Origin: Ferruginivarius sediminum | GTDB lineage: Bacteria > Pseudomonadota > Alphaproteobacteria > Kiloniellales > Rhodovibrionaceae | Assembly (NCBI RefSeq): GCF_003344765.1 | Contig: NZ_QPMH01000011.1 | Span: 1-64,000 of the forward strand | Reading direction: 5' to 3' | Length of the DNA: 64,000 bases | Shown here: positions 38,986 to 48,648 of the stretch, piece by piece | How positions within the stretch are numbered: the first letter of the stretch is position 1 | Layout of the letters: every line of letters starts with the position of its first letter | The notes under the pieces: model-generated | Databases searched by the model: none | The model's input: only the letters and a program-made list of their open reading frames with translations | Told to the model about the DNA's origin: nothing | Program-made: the position numbers and the translations under genes

Positions 38986-41391
38986 CTACCCGCGAAGTTC
39001 GCCGCCGGTGTCCTTTTCCACCTTCTGCACGATCTTCTTGCCGACCGCCTCGATCTCGGCGTCGGTCAGGGTCTTTTCGGTCGGTTGCAGGGTCACGGCG
39101 ATGGCCAGCGACTTCTTGCCCGCGCCCACCTTGTCGCCGGTGTAGACGTCAAACAGCTTGACCTCGGTGACAAGCTGCTTCTCCGCGCCCTTGGCGGCGC
39201 GGAGAAGCTTCTCCGCCGGGACGTCCTCGTCGACGACAAAGGCGAAGTCGCGTTCCACCGGCTGGAACGGCGACAGCATCAGCGCGGGCTTCAGCTTGCC
39301 GCCCTTCGTCTTGGGCGCGGGCACCGCGTTCAGGAAGACCTCGAACGCGACCGCCGGGCCGCGCAGGTCATAGGCTTCCAGCACCTTCGGATGCAACTCG
39401 CCGAAATTCGCCAGCACCTTCGGACCCAAATGCAGCACGCCCGAGCGGCCGGGATGGTACCAACCCGGCGCGTCCGCGGAGGTTTGCAGGTTGTCCGCCG
39501 GCGCCCCCACTGCCGTGAGCGCGGCAATGGCGTCCGCCTTCGCGTCGAAGGCATCGAGCGGACGGCCCGCAATCGCCCAGTGACGCGGATTCGGTCGCCC
39601 CGCGCGCACGCCGGCGGCGACATCGTCCTGGCCGTCGGGTTCGGAGGTGCGGTACTGCGGCCCGATTTCGAACAGGGCCACGTCAGGAAAGCCACGATCG
39701 GCGTTGCGGCCCGCGGCCTCCACCAGGTTGGCGAGCGCCACGGGACGCATCACGTCCAGCTCGCTGGAGATCGGATTGGCGAGGTGCAGTTCCTGTGGAA
39801 CACCGCCGAAGATCTCCGCCTGCCGGCTGCTCATGAACGAGAAAGTCACCGCCTCGTCCAGGCCGCGCCAGGCCAGCGTCGTGCGCGCCAGCTCCGCGCG
39901 GCGTTGCTGCGGCGAGACGGCCGGCTGCGGGATCGGCGAAAGCTGCGGCAGCGGCTCCACGGGAATATCGTCGTAGCCGTGGACGCGCAGCACCTCCTCG
40001 ATGAGGTCTGCCTCGCCCTCGACGTCCGCGCGCCAGGACGGAACTTGCGCCCGGATCACCCCATCCACGCTCTGCGTGGCGAAGCCCAGCCGGTCCAGAA
40101 TGGCGCGGGCCTCCACCTCGTCGATCTCGATGCCGCCAAGCTGCGCGATGCGGCCGGGGCGCAGGTCGATGGTGCGGCTGGTGTCGGGAATCGTGCCGGC
40201 GTCCACCGGACGGCTCGCCTCGCCGCCGCAGAGGTCGAGGATCAGGCGCGTGGCCACCTGCTGGCCCCAGTCGGCGCTTTGGGGGTCCAGCCCGCGCTCG
40301 AAGCGGTAGCGCGCGTCCGAGATCACGCCCAGCTTGCGCCCCGTTTTGGCGATGCGCACCGGATCGAACAGGGCGACCTCAAGGAAGACATTCGTCGTCT
40401 CCTCGCTCACCCCGGACGTCTCGCCGCCCATGACACCGCCGATGCCGTGCGCGGCATTCGCGTCGGCGATGACGACCATCTCGGGATCGAGGGTGTAGGC
40501 GCGCTCGTCCAGCGCGGCGATGGTCTCCCCCTCGCCCGCCATCCGCATGGTGAGGTCGCCGGCCACCTTGTCCGCGTCGAAGACGTGCAGCGGGCGGCCC
40601 AGGTCGAAAGTGACGTAGTTGGTGATGTCCACCAGCGCCGAAATCGGCCGCAGGCCAATGGCGCGCAGCCGGCGCTGCATCCACTCCGGGCTGGGTCCGT
40701 TCGTGACACCCCGGAAATAGCGACCGGCGACGTAGGGACAGGCGTCCTCCAGCCCGGCGGGCAGGTCGCGGCGCCAAGCCATCGGGCTGTCGAAGCTGCC
40801 CTCCACCGGCTTCGCGATGTCCAGCGGCTTCAAGGTGCCGAAGCCGGCGGCGGCCAGGTCGCGCGCCACGCCGCGCACGCCCAGGCAGTCAGCCCGGTTC
40901 GGCGTGATGGCGATATCGAACACAGGGTCGTCCAGGCCCATGACCTTGGCGAAGGGCTCGCCCACCGGCGCGTCCTCGGGCAGGTCGATGATGCCCTCGT
41001 GCTCGTCCGACAGGCCCATCTCGCGTTCCGAGACCAGCATGCCGTTGGAGTCGACACCGCGAATTTTCCCAGCCTTCAGCTTCAAGTCGATGCCGGGAAC
41101 ATAGCTGCCAACGGGCGCGAAGACGCCCTTCATGCCGGTGCGCGCATTCGGCGCGCCGCAGATCACCTGCACCTCCTCGCGGCCGGTATCGACCGTGCAA
41201 ACCCGCAAACGGTCGGCGTCGGGGTGCTGCTTCGCCTCCTTCACGTAGGCGACGGTGAAGGGCTTGAGCGCCGCCGCCTTGTTCTCCACGCCCTCGACCT
41301 CCAGGCCAAGCATGGTGAGCGCATGGGCGATCTCGTCGGGCGAGGCCTCGGTGTCGAGGTGATCTTTCAGCCAGGACAGGGTGAACTTCAT
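38986..41391 (-). CDS. pheT: phenylalanyl-tRNA synthetase beta subunit
   Basis: An 801-aa cytosolic subunit of the (alpha-beta)2 PheRS. The N-terminal tRNA-binding OB domain (ICGAPNARTGMKGVFAPVG), the B3/B4 editing region, B5, and the C-terminal FDX-ACB anticodon-binding domain (SPFQPVERDFAFVVDEDVPAE) are all in place. It starts at the ATG at 41391, 21 bp after the pheS stop, and is the last gene of the rpmI-rplT-pheS-pheT run. Confidence 0.97.
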   Translation of the reverse strand: MKFTLSWLKDHLDTEASPDEIAHALTMLGLEVEGVENKAAALKPFTVAYVKEAKQHPDADRLRVCTVDTGREEVQVICGAPNARTGMKGVFAPVGSYVPGIDLKLKAGKIRGVDSNGMLVSEREMGLSDEHEGIIDLPEDAPVGEPFAKVMGLDDPVFDIAITPNRADCLGVRGVARDLAAAGFGTLKPLDIAKPVEGSFDSPMAWRRDLPAGLEDACPYVAGRYFRGVTNGPSPEWMQRRLRAIGLRPISALVDITNYVTFDLGRPLHVFDADKVAGDLTMRMAGEGETIAALDERAYTLDPEMVVIADANAAHGIGGVMGGETSGVSEETTNVFLEVALFDPVRIAKTGRKLGVISDARYRFERGLDPQSADWGQQVATRLILDLCGGEASRPVDAGTIPDTSRTIDLRPGRIAQLGGIEIDEVEARAILDRLGFATQSVDGVIRAQVPSWRADVEGEADLIEEVLRVHGYDDIPVEPLPQLSPIPQPAVSPQQRRAELARTTLAWRGLDEAVTFSFMSSRQAEIFGGVPQELHLANPISSELDVMRPVALANLVEAAGRNADRGFPDVALFEIGPQYRTSEPDGQDDVAAGVRAGRPNPRHWAIAGRPLDAFDAKADAIAALTAVGAPADNLQTSADAPGWYHPGRSGVLHLGPKVLANFGELHPKVLEAYDLRGPAVAFEVFLNAVPAPKTKGGKLKPALMLSPFQPVERDFAFVVDEDVPAEKLLRAAKGAEKQLVTEVKLFDVYTGDKVGAGKKSLAIAVTLQPTEKTLTDAEIEAVGKKIVQKVEKDTGGELRG

Positions 41392-41412
41392 GGCGTCGCG
41401 CGTTCCGTGCCG

Positions 41413-42486
41413 CTAAAGACCGCGCACCGGGGCCGGCACGTCGACGGGCAGGAAGCCGTAGTGCTTCAGCCAGCGCAGGTCGGAATCATAGAAAGTGCGC
41501 AGGTCGGGGATACCGTATTTCAGCATCGCCACCCGCTCGATCCCCATGCCGAAGGCATAGCCCTGGTACACGCTGGAATCGATGCCGCAGTTTTCCAGTA
41601 CCTTCGGGTGGACCATGCCGCAGCCCAGGATTTCGAGCCAGTCCTTGCCGCCACCGATCTTGAGTTGCCCGCCCTCTTTCGAGCAGCCGATATCGACCTC
41701 GGCGGAGGGCTCGGTGAAGGGGAAGTAGCTGGGGCGGAAGCGCACCGGCAGGTCGTCCACGCCGAAGAAAGCGCGGCAGAACTCGATCAGCGTGCCCTTC
41801 AGGTGGCCCATGTGCGTCGCCTTGTCGACGACCAGCCCCTCGATCTGATGGAACATCGGCGAGTGGGTGGCGTCGTCGTCGCTACGGAAGGTCCGCCCCG
41901 GCACGATCACGCGCAGCGGCGGCGCGTGCGTGCGCATCGAGCGGATCTGCACGGGCGAGGTGTGCGTGCGCAGCACCTTGCGCTCCCCGTGCTCTTCCGT
42001 CGCCTGCAGGTAGAAGGTATCGTGCTCCTGCCGGGCCGGATGCTCGGGCGGGATGTTGAGTGCGGTGAAGTTGTGGAAATCGTCCTCGACGTGCGGCCCC
42101 TCGGCCACCTCGAAGCCCATCTCGCCGAAGATCGCGATCATCTCCTCGACGGTGCGCGAGATCGGGTGGATGCGGCCGATATCGACCGGCCGCGCCGGTA
42201 GGGTGACGTCGATGCGCTCGCGCTCCAGCCGGGCATGCAGCTCGGCCTCGGCCAGTTCGGCCTTGCGTGCCTCGATCGCCTGCTGCACCGCGTCCTTGAC
42301 GGCGTTGAGCCGCTGTCCGGTCGCCTTGCGCTGTTCCGGGTCCAGGCCGCCAAGCTGCTTCATCAGCCCGGTGACGCGCCCCTTCTTGCCGAGTGCCGAG
42401 ACGCGCAACTGCTCCAGCGCGTCGAGACTGTCGGCCTCGCCGACTTCGCGCAGCAGGCGTTCCTGCAGGGTGTCGAGGTCTTCCAT
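41413..42486 (-). CDS. pheS: phenylalanyl-tRNA synthetase alpha subunit
   Basis: A 357-aa catalytic subunit that charges tRNA-Phe. The N-terminal coiled coil is followed by the class II motifs, including HPISRTVEEMIAIFGEMGFEV, the motif 2 region MFHQIEGLVVDKATHMGHLKG and the motif 3 segment GMGIERVAMLKYGI. The ATG at 42486 is chosen; a GTG three codons upstream is also possible, since AGGGA lies before it. It sits between rplT and pheT on the same strand. Confidence 0.97.
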   Translation of the reverse strand: MEDLDTLQERLLREVGEADSLDALEQLRVSALGKKGRVTGLMKQLGGLDPEQRKATGQRLNAVKDAVQQAIEARKAELAEAELHARLERERIDVTLPARPVDIGRIHPISRTVEEMIAIFGEMGFEVAEGPHVEDDFHNFTALNIPPEHPARQEHDTFYLQATEEHGERKVLRTHTSPVQIRSMRTHAPPLRVIVPGRTFRSDDDATHSPMFHQIEGLVVDKATHMGHLKGTLIEFCRAFFGVDDLPVRFRPSYFPFTEPSAEVDIGCSKEGGQLKIGGGKDWLEILGCGMVHPKVLENCGIDSSVYQGYAFGMGIERVAMLKYGIPDLRTFYDSDLRWLKHYGFLPVDVPAPVRGL

Positions 42487-42550
42487 CGCCTTCACGCCGG
42501 TCCCTGGCCGGCGTCGGCCACCGAGGCCGGCGCCGGCATCCATCGGTGGC

Positions 42551-42922
42551 TCAGCCCTTGGCGCCCTGCGGCAGGGCCTTGCCGGCCTGCTCCACCAGCG
42601 CCTTGAAGGCCTCGGGCTCGTGCACGGCCAGGTCGGCCAGCACCTTGCGGTCGACCTCCACCCCGGCGTTCTTCATGCCGGCCATGAACTGGGAATAGGT
42701 CAGGCCGTGCTGGCGCGCGCCGGCGTTGATGCGCTGGATCCAAAGGCTGCGGAAATCGCGCTTGCGCTGCCGGCGGTCGCGATAGGCGTACTGCAGCGAC
42801 TTCTCGACGCGCTGGCGGGCAACGCGGATGGTGTTCTTCTGGCGCCCCCTGGCGCCCTTCGCGGCCTTCAGGACCTTCTTGTGCTTGGCGTGAGCGGTAA
42901 CGCCGCGCTTCACTCGCGACAT
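42551..42922 (-). CDS. rplT: 50S ribosomal protein L20
   Basis: A 123-aa basic r-protein. The N-terminus [19 protein letters not shown] and the [20 protein letters not shown] core are diagnostic of L20, which is needed for early 50S assembly and in many bacteria represses its own operon through mRNA binding. AAGGAGA lies before the ATG at 42922. It is preceded by rpmI and followed by pheS. Confidence 0.98.
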   Translation of the reverse strand: MSRVKRGVTAHAKHKKVLKAAKGARGRQKNTIRVARQRVEKSLQYAYRDRRQRKRDFRSLWIQRINAGARQHGLTYSQFMAGMKNAGVEVDRKVLADLAVHEPEAFKALVEQAGKALPQGAKG

Positions 42923-42998
42923 GGCGGCTCTCCTTTATAGGATGAGTACGGGTGTTCGTACGACTGTGTTCGTGGGATCTGCGCCTGGACCCGAACGC

Positions 42999-43199
42999 CT
43001 AGGCGTTGGGCAGGTAGTGCTTCTTGACGATGTTGCCGTCGCTCCGGGTCAGGACGTTCATGCCCCGGCTCTGACGCTTCATCTGCTGGGAACGCTTGCG
43101 CAGATTGTGCCGCTTGTAGGCGTACTGAACACGCACTTTGCCGCTGCCCGTCAGCTTGAACCGCTTCTTGGCACCGCTCTTGGTCTTCAACTTGGACAT
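42999..43199 (-). CDS. rpmI: 50S ribosomal protein L35
   Basis: A 66-aa r-protein with the family start [18 protein letters not shown] and end [20 protein letters not shown]. The ATG at 43199 has GAGGAAGG upstream; the longer open frame beyond is not homologous. It is the first gene of rpmI-rplT-pheST here, because a MarR gene on the opposite strand separates it from infC, with which it normally forms one operon. Confidence 0.97.
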   Translation of the reverse strand: MSKLKTKSGAKKRFKLTGSGKVRVQYAYKRHNLRKRSQQMKRQSRGMNVLTRSDGNIVKKHYLPNA

Positions 43200-43858
43200 T
43201 TTGACCTTCCTCTCGATCGTGGCGCGCGGTCGCGGGAACGGCCGCGCGCGGGTCGCTTGTGACGATAGGCTCCCGGGCATGTCCAACCTGGCCACGGTCG
43301 CCCTTGCTGCGAAGGTCGGCGTTATAGCGACCCGCCGCGCGCAACGCAAGACGGCCCGCTTCACACCGGGCATATCCCCCTTCACTCAGTATCCAGAAGG
43401 CGGCGCGCCAGTGTCGGCAAGTCGCGGATCCCGTGCAATGCTCGCGAAACCGGCCGGCCTTCACCTCGGACGCCGCCACGTGCTATGGAGCCGCGACAAG
43501 AGCAGTTTCGCCGCCGAATCAACACGGCAACAACTTGCATATCCCTACAATTTTCGCAGCCGAGGTGACATAGGGGTAGAAAATTAGTATACTTGTGCGA
43601 TAGAATACGGTTAACGCGCCAGATCACTGTGGATATTGCGTTCACATGCTGGCGTAGGTAGGGGCGAATTCGTGCCCTGGCGAGAGCGGTTTTTGAGATG
43701 GGAAAGATCGAGACGAATTTGGAACTTATGAATTAATCATTTTCTTAAACTTGAACTCGCCGGGTCACGAACTAAAATCCAATGAAAGAAACCGGGCCCG
43801 AAGGACGCATTACCGCGTCCCTTCGACTGGTCCGAAAGCGAATCGAGGCGGCGCACGA
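43200..43858. other. 659-bp divergent spacer between rpmI and the MarR gene
   Basis: No gene is supported. The stretch from about 43540 to 43790 is much more AT-rich than its surroundings (for example TAGAAAATTAGTATAC at 43575) and is the likely site of promoters for rpmI and the MarR gene. I see no T-box, tRNA or clear L20 autoregulatory fold by eye. Confidence 0.55.
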
Positions 43859-44389
43859 ATGACGAAGATAGACCGAGAAGACCAATACATGTCTCAGAAT
43901 GGGCAAATGGCTGTCGATGCCCTCAAGGCCGCGAACGGCGGCGGCGACACGGCCAAATCTCCCGAAGAGATCGCAGCGGGGCTTGAGCAGCTTGTCCGGC
44001 TTCAGTTCAGCCAGAGCTTCCGCAACGGCCTGAAGCCCGCGCAGTGGCATGCCTTGCGATATTTCGCGAACGCGGCGGAGGAAGATCGCACCGTCACGGC
44101 GTTTGCGCGCCACCGTGCCTCGACGATGGGCACGGCGTCGACGACGATCTCGACGCTGGTTCGCAAGGGCTATCTGGCCCGCGACTATGGTCAGGGCGTC
44201 CCGCGTAACCGTGGTTTGCACCTGACGGAAGCCGGGCAGCGACTGCTGGACGAAGACCCGGTGCAGACCCTGGTCGATGCCATCCGCCGGCTGGACGCAC
44301 AGGAACAGGGCTTGCTGGCCGGCACCATCGAAAAGCTGGTGGCGAGCCTGGCGGACGCCCGGACCGCGACGACTCAGTCCGTCGGATAG
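43859..44389 (+). CDS. MarR-family transcriptional regulator
   Basis: A 176-aa winged-helix regulator. The recognition region (VTAFARHRASTMGTASTTISTLVRKGYLAR) and the wing (GVPRNRGLHLTEAGQRLL) fit MarR. An N-terminal extension of about 45 residues is polar and Gln/Asp-rich. The ATG at 43859 is preceded by GAGG; an ATG at 43889 is also possible. It is read against the flanking translation genes and splits infC from rpmI. The effector and target are unknown. Confidence 0.85.
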   Translation: MTKIDREDQYMSQNGQMAVDALKAANGGGDTAKSPEEIAAGLEQLVRLQFSQSFRNGLKPAQWHALRYFANAAEEDRTVTAFARHRASTMGTASTTISTLVRKGYLARDYGQGVPRNRGLHLTEAGQRLLDEDPVQTLVDAIRRLDAQEQGLLAGTIEKLVASLADARTATTQSVG

Positions 44390-44427
44390 CTTTTCGGCCC
44401 TCTCGGCTTTCTATCGGCCGCCCCACG

Positions 44428-44458
44428 GCACCCGTTTGTCGTGGCGTGGGACGGGTGC
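44428..44458. terminator. hairpin after the MarR gene
   Basis: Perfect 8-bp inverted repeat GCACCCGT/ACGGGTGC with a 15-nt loop, about 40 bp past the MarR stop. It lacks a T-tract. Confidence 0.4.
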
Positions 44459-44567
44459 GATTCGCGCTTTGACTGCCGCCCGTGCCGCTGCTTCATGGCG
44501 GCATGGGCGATTTCCCGTGGGCCTCACGCGTCATACGCGACCACCAAAAGAGCATTTGTAAGCCGGT

Positions 44568-44599
44568 CCGGGCCGCACGGAAGAGATCGTGCGGCCCGG
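44568..44599. terminator. hairpin between convergent marR and infC
   Basis: Perfect 11-bp inverted repeat CCGGGCCGCAC/GTGCGGCCCGG with a 10-nt loop, 36 bp past the infC stop. It is likely a transcript-end structure for infC; no clean U-tract follows on the minus strand. Confidence 0.55.
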
Positions 44600-44635
44600 C
44601 AACGCGACTTTGCGGAATGCTGAGGTGCGTCCGCC

Positions 44636-45172
44636 TCAACGCGGCGCGATGACCATGATCATCTGGCGCCCTTCCATCTTCGGGCTGGCCTCGACCTTGG
44701 CAAGGTCGCCGACCTCCTCGCGGACGCGTTCCAAAAGGCGTTGTCCCAGTTCCTGGTGCGCCATTTCGCGTCCCCGGAAGCGCATGGTGACCTTTACCTT
44801 GTCGCCCTCGCCCAGGAATTTTTGGATAGAGCGCATCTTCACGTTGTAGTCGTGCTCATCGATGTTCGGACGCATCTTGATTTCCTTGACATCGATGATC
44901 TTCTGCTTTTTCCGCGCTTCGTTCTGGCGCTTTTGAAGTTCATATTTATAGCGCCCGAAATCGAGGATCTTGCAGACAGGTGGCGTACTTGTGGGCGAGA
45001 TCTCGACAAGATCGAGTCCCGCATCCACGGCACGCTGACGCGCATCGTCGGTGGACACGACTCCAACGTTTTCGCCGTCCTGATCGATCAGACGAACTTC
45101 GCGCACATTGATCTGCTCGTTCACGCGCGGCCCGTCGCGTGACGGCGTGCTATCGGCGGGTGGCCTGGCTAT
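44636..45172 (-). CDS. infC: translation initiation factor IF-3, predicted ATA start
   Basis: A 178-aa IF-3 with the N-domain motif [14 protein letters not shown], linker [19 protein letters not shown] and C-domain [18 protein letters not shown]. The only conventional start is GTG at 45124, but that removes the family-typical N-terminal tail. Reading upstream in frame gives [15 protein letters not shown], which matches the usual alphaproteobacterial IF-3 beginning, and the first usable codon is ATA at 45172, with AAGGG about 10 bp upstream. A non-canonical start would fit the known IF-3 autoregulation. It is downstream of thrS. Confidence 0.92.
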   Translation of the reverse strand: MARPPADSTPSRDGPRVNEQINVREVRLIDQDGENVGVVSTDDARQRAVDAGLDLVEISPTSTPPVCKILDFGRYKYELQKRQNEARKKQKIIDVKEIKMRPNIDEHDYNVKMRSIQKFLGEGDKVKVTMRFRGREMAHQELGQRLLERVREEVGDLAKVEASPKMEGRQMIMVIAPR

Positions 45173-45318
45173 GGATCAAATTCCCTTCGTAGCAGTTGCA
45201 CTTACCGCGCGCCCGGATTTCCATCCCTCGGACGCGCACACCTCGTAACATCCCGCGCCGCCCACCGCGCCAGCCGCCGGCAGCCCGGTGACCTTGCAGC
45301 GGTACATAGCCCGCGTTG

Positions 45319-47304
45319 TCAATTGGCCCGCGGAGGCAAGGCCTCATCCCGGAGTTTAGTCACAGCGTCTTCAAGCGCAAGCACCTCTTGCGCCTTACCC
45401 CCCAAACGGCGCAGCGCGACGGTCCGCCGCTCGGCCTCGCGCCCGCCGACCACGGCCATGACCGGAACCTTCCGGTTGCTGTGCTCGCGCACCTTGTAAT
45501 TGATCTTCTCGTTCCGCAGGTCCGTCTCCACCCTCAGCCCGGCGGCGTGCAGCGTCTCCGCCACCTCCGCGGCATAGTCGTCCGCGGCATCGGTGATCGT
45601 CGCCACAACGGCCTGCACCGGCGCCAGCCAAAGCGGGAAGCGGCCGGCGTGCTCCTCGATGAGGATGGCGATGAAGCGCTCGAACGAGCCCAGGATCGCG
45701 CGGTGCAACATGACCGGGCGATGCTTGTGGCCGTCCTCGCCGATATAGTTCGCATCCAGCCGCTCGGGCAGGACGAAATCCACTTGCAGGGTGCCGCACT
45801 GCCAATCGCGTCCAATGGCGTCGCGCAGCACGAACTCCAGCTTCGGCCCGTAGAACGCGCCCTCGCCGGGGTTCAGGGTATACGGCAGGCCGGTCTTCTC
45901 CACCGCATCCTTCAGCGCGGTTTCAGCCCGGTCCCAGACCTCGTCGGCACCCGCCCGCGTCTCGGGCCGGTCGGAGAACTTCACCTTCACGTCCTCGAAG
46001 CCGAAGGCCTTGTAGATATCCTGCAACAGGTTGCAAAAACGCACCGTCTCTTCGTTGATCTGATCCTCGGTGCAGAAAATGTGTGCGTCGTCCTGCGTGA
46101 AGCCGCGCACCCGCATCAGGCCGTGCAATGCACCCGACGGTTCGTAACGATGGCACGAGCCGAACTCCGCCATGCGGTAGGGCAGATCGCGATAGCTGGT
46201 GATGCCTTGCTTGAAGATCTGCACGTGGCCGGGGCAGTTCATCGGCTTGATCGCCAGCGTGCGGTCGTCCTCGGTCTTCGCCGTGAACATGTGCTGGCGG
46301 AACTTCTCCCAGTGGCCCGACTGCTCCCAAAGGGCGCGGTCGATGAGTTGCGGCGTCTTCACCTCGACATAGCCGCCGTCTTCCAGGCGCTGGCGCATGA
46401 AGCGCTCAATAGTGCGGTAGAGCGTCCAGCCGTTGGGATGCCAGAAGACGCTGCCGACCGCCTCCTCCTGCTGATGAAAGAGATCCATCTCGCGGCCCAG
46501 CCGGCGATGGTCGCGCCGCTCGGCCTCCTCCAGCATGTTGAGATAGGCGTCGAGCCGCTTCTTGTCCTCCCAGGCGGTGCCGTAGACACGTTGAAGCTGC
46601 TCGTTGCGCTGGTCGCCGCGCCAGTAGGCGCCGGAGACCTTGAGCAGCTTGAACGAATGGCCCAGACGGCTGGTCGAGGGCAGGTGCGGCCCCCGGCACA
46701 GGTCAAGCCAGTCGCCCTGCTTGTACACCGTGATCACGGTGTCGCGCGGCAGCGTCTCGATATGCTCGGCCTTGTACTTCTCGCCGATGTCGCTGAAGTA
46801 GCGGATCGCGTCCTCGCGGTCCCAGACCTCGCGCACGATTTTCTCGTCGCGTTCGACGATCTCGTGCATGCGCTGTTCGATCTTCTCCAGGTCCTCGGGC
46901 GTGAATGGCGTCTTGCGGGCAAAGTCGTAGTAGAAGCCCGTCTCCGTCGCCGGGCCGAAGGTCACCTGCGTGTCGGGATACAGCTCCTGCGTCGCCTCCG
47001 CCAGCACATGGGCGGCGTCGTGGCGAAGCAGTTCCAGCGCGTCCGGATGCTTGCGGGTGACGATCTCCACCGTCGCGTCGCCGTCGATCGGGCGCGTCAG
47101 GTCGCGCACCTCGCCGTCGACCTTGACGGCCAGCGCGTCCTTGGCCAGCCGCGTCCCGATCCGCTCCGCCACCTCGAAACCGGTGGGCAGGTGGTCGAAT
47201 TCGAGCTTCGCCCCATCGGGCAGGGTAATCGTCACATCGCGCTGGGCTTCGGCTAGGCTGCTCACGTAACTCGCTCCACGAGTGGCAAGAGGTGCCCCAT
47301 TCAC
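45319..47304 (-). CDS. thrS: threonyl-tRNA synthetase
   Basis: A 661-aa enzyme that charges tRNA-Thr. The N-terminal TGS domain ([15 protein letters not shown]), the SAD/editing domain, the class II core ([13 protein letters not shown], where Cys and His residues bind zinc) and the anticodon-binding domain ([20 protein letters not shown]) are all present. The start is GTG at 47304, supported by GGAG 5 bp upstream. It lies 45 bp downstream of a glycosyltransferase gene on the same strand and upstream of infC. Confidence 0.97.
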   Translation of the reverse strand: MNGAPLATRGASYVSSLAEAQRDVTITLPDGAKLEFDHLPTGFEVAERIGTRLAKDALAVKVDGEVRDLTRPIDGDATVEIVTRKHPDALELLRHDAAHVLAEATQELYPDTQVTFGPATETGFYYDFARKTPFTPEDLEKIEQRMHEIVERDEKIVREVWDREDAIRYFSDIGEKYKAEHIETLPRDTVITVYKQGDWLDLCRGPHLPSTSRLGHSFKLLKVSGAYWRGDQRNEQLQRVYGTAWEDKKRLDAYLNMLEEAERRDHRRLGREMDLFHQQEEAVGSVFWHPNGWTLYRTIERFMRQRLEDGGYVEVKTPQLIDRALWEQSGHWEKFRQHMFTAKTEDDRTLAIKPMNCPGHVQIFKQGITSYRDLPYRMAEFGSCHRYEPSGALHGLMRVRGFTQDDAHIFCTEDQINEETVRFCNLLQDIYKAFGFEDVKVKFSDRPETRAGADEVWDRAETALKDAVEKTGLPYTLNPGEGAFYGPKLEFVLRDAIGRDWQCGTLQVDFVLPERLDANYIGEDGHKHRPVMLHRAILGSFERFIAILIEEHAGRFPLWLAPVQAVVATITDAADDYAAEVAETLHAAGLRVETDLRNEKINYKVREHSNRKVPVMAVVGGREAERRTVALRRLGGKAQEVLALEDAVTKLRDEALPPRAN

Positions 47305-47349
47305 ACCTTCTCCAATGTCGCGGCCAAGCTAGCTGTCCGCAAGCCCCTG

Positions 47350-48525
47350 TCAAGCATCGCGGTCCAGCAGCTCGTCATAAACCGCCAACGTGCGCTGACA
47401 CATCAGCTCCTTCGAGAAATGCCGGGCCTGCGCCTGGCCGGCGGCGAACACCTCCGCCCGCGCCGCGTGGTCCAGCGACAGCGCCCAGTCCAGGCCACGC
47501 GCAAGGTCATCCGCATCGCCGGGGCGGACCAGGGCCGTCGTGGTGCCTTCCAGCACCTGCTCGGGCACGCCGCCGTGGGCGCTGGCCACCAGCGGCCGGC
47601 CCATGGCCTGCGCCTCGCTGGCGATCCGCCCGAAGGCCTCGGGGTCGGTGGAGGCGGAGACGACCACGTCCGCCAGCATGTAGGCCGCCGGCATGTCGCG
47701 GCAGTCGTCGCTGATGAACACCCGGTCCGCGAGCTTGCGCCCGACGACCAGCTTCTCAAGCTCCCGCCGATAGCCGGTGCGCCCCTGGTCCGAGCCCACC
47801 AGCACGCAGCAGAACTCCCGCCCGCGCAGCCGCGCCAGCGCCTCGATCAGGACCGCCTGTCCCTTCCAGCGGGTCAGGCGCCCCGGCAGCATCACCACGG
47901 GCACGCCGTCGGGCAGCCGCCATTTCGTCGCCAGCGCCACCATCCGGTCGCGGGAAACGGCGCCCGGATCGAACTGCCCCAGATCGACGCCGCGCGGCAC
48001 CACGCGCAAGCGATCCGTGTCCAGCGGGTAGTTCGCCAGGATATGCCGGGCGATGAACTCGGAGATGGCGATCACCCGGTCGCCCTTCGTCATCACCGCG
48101 TTGTAGGCCCGTTTCGGCGGCATGCGGAAGTTGTAGGTGCCGTGGAAGGTGGTCACGAACGGCACGCCCGTGCGCCGCGCCGCCAGGAGCGCGCTCCACG
48201 CCGGCGCGCGGGAGCGGGCATGCACCAGATCCACGCCCTCGGCACGGATCAGCGCCTCCAGCCGCCGGGCGTTGCGCCACAGCGACAGCAGCCCCTTGCG
48301 GTGCAGCGGCAGTTCCACGTGCCGGGCACCCAGCCGCGCCAGCCGGTGCGCCATCGCCCCGCCGGCCGAGGCGACGAGCGCGGTGTCGCCGCGCGCGGCC
48401 AACGCGCCGGCGATGTCGAGCGTGCCCCGCTCCACCCCGCCAGTTTCCAGCGCGGGCAGCACTTGCAGCACGACGCGGCCGCGGCCTTCCGCCACCGTTG
48501 TCCCGGTGATATCGTCCCTCAACAT
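47350..48525 (-). CDS. glycosyltransferase family 4
   Basis: A 391-aa GT-B enzyme. The N-terminal VLQVLPALETGGVERGTLDIA carries the GG-VE loop of family 4. The donor-domain motif is VVVSASTDPEAFGRIASEAQAMGRPLVA, with two conserved Glu residues. It is likely to take part in LPS or capsule assembly. It starts at the ATG at 48525. The thrS gene follows 45 bp downstream, so some thrS transcript may begin here, although thrS probably has its own promoter within this gene. Confidence 0.9.
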   Translation of the reverse strand: MLRDDITGTTVAEGRGRVVLQVLPALETGGVERGTLDIAGALAARGDTALVASAGGAMAHRLARLGARHVELPLHRKGLLSLWRNARRLEALIRAEGVDLVHARSRAPAWSALLAARRTGVPFVTTFHGTYNFRMPPKRAYNAVMTKGDRVIAISEFIARHILANYPLDTDRLRVVPRGVDLGQFDPGAVSRDRMVALATKWRLPDGVPVVMLPGRLTRWKGQAVLIEALARLRGREFCCVLVGSDQGRTGYRRELEKLVVGRKLADRVFISDDCRDMPAAYMLADVVVSASTDPEAFGRIASEAQAMGRPLVASAHGGVPEQVLEGTTTALVRPGDADDLARGLDWALSLDHAARAEVFAAGQAQARHFSKELMCQRTLAVYDELLDRDA

Positions 48526-48648
48526 TCAGCTTCCGCCGCGCTTTCCCCAACACCCGCGCCCCAAAGAACGCGCGGCCACCGTCATAGCGGAAAGCGCGGC
48601 AAGTCGAAACGGATTCGCGTTCTCGCTTACCGCACGGGATGTCAAAGC

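Noticed and set aside
47305..47349. T-box or structured leader for thrS
   Set aside because: Only 45 bp separate the genes, with an ordinary GGAG site and no T-box sequence.
47419..48648. Extension of the alpha/beta hydrolase frame upstream, antisense to the glycosyltransferase
   Set aside because: The extension has no family sequence and is a shadow of the opposite-strand gene; the real start is at 48649.
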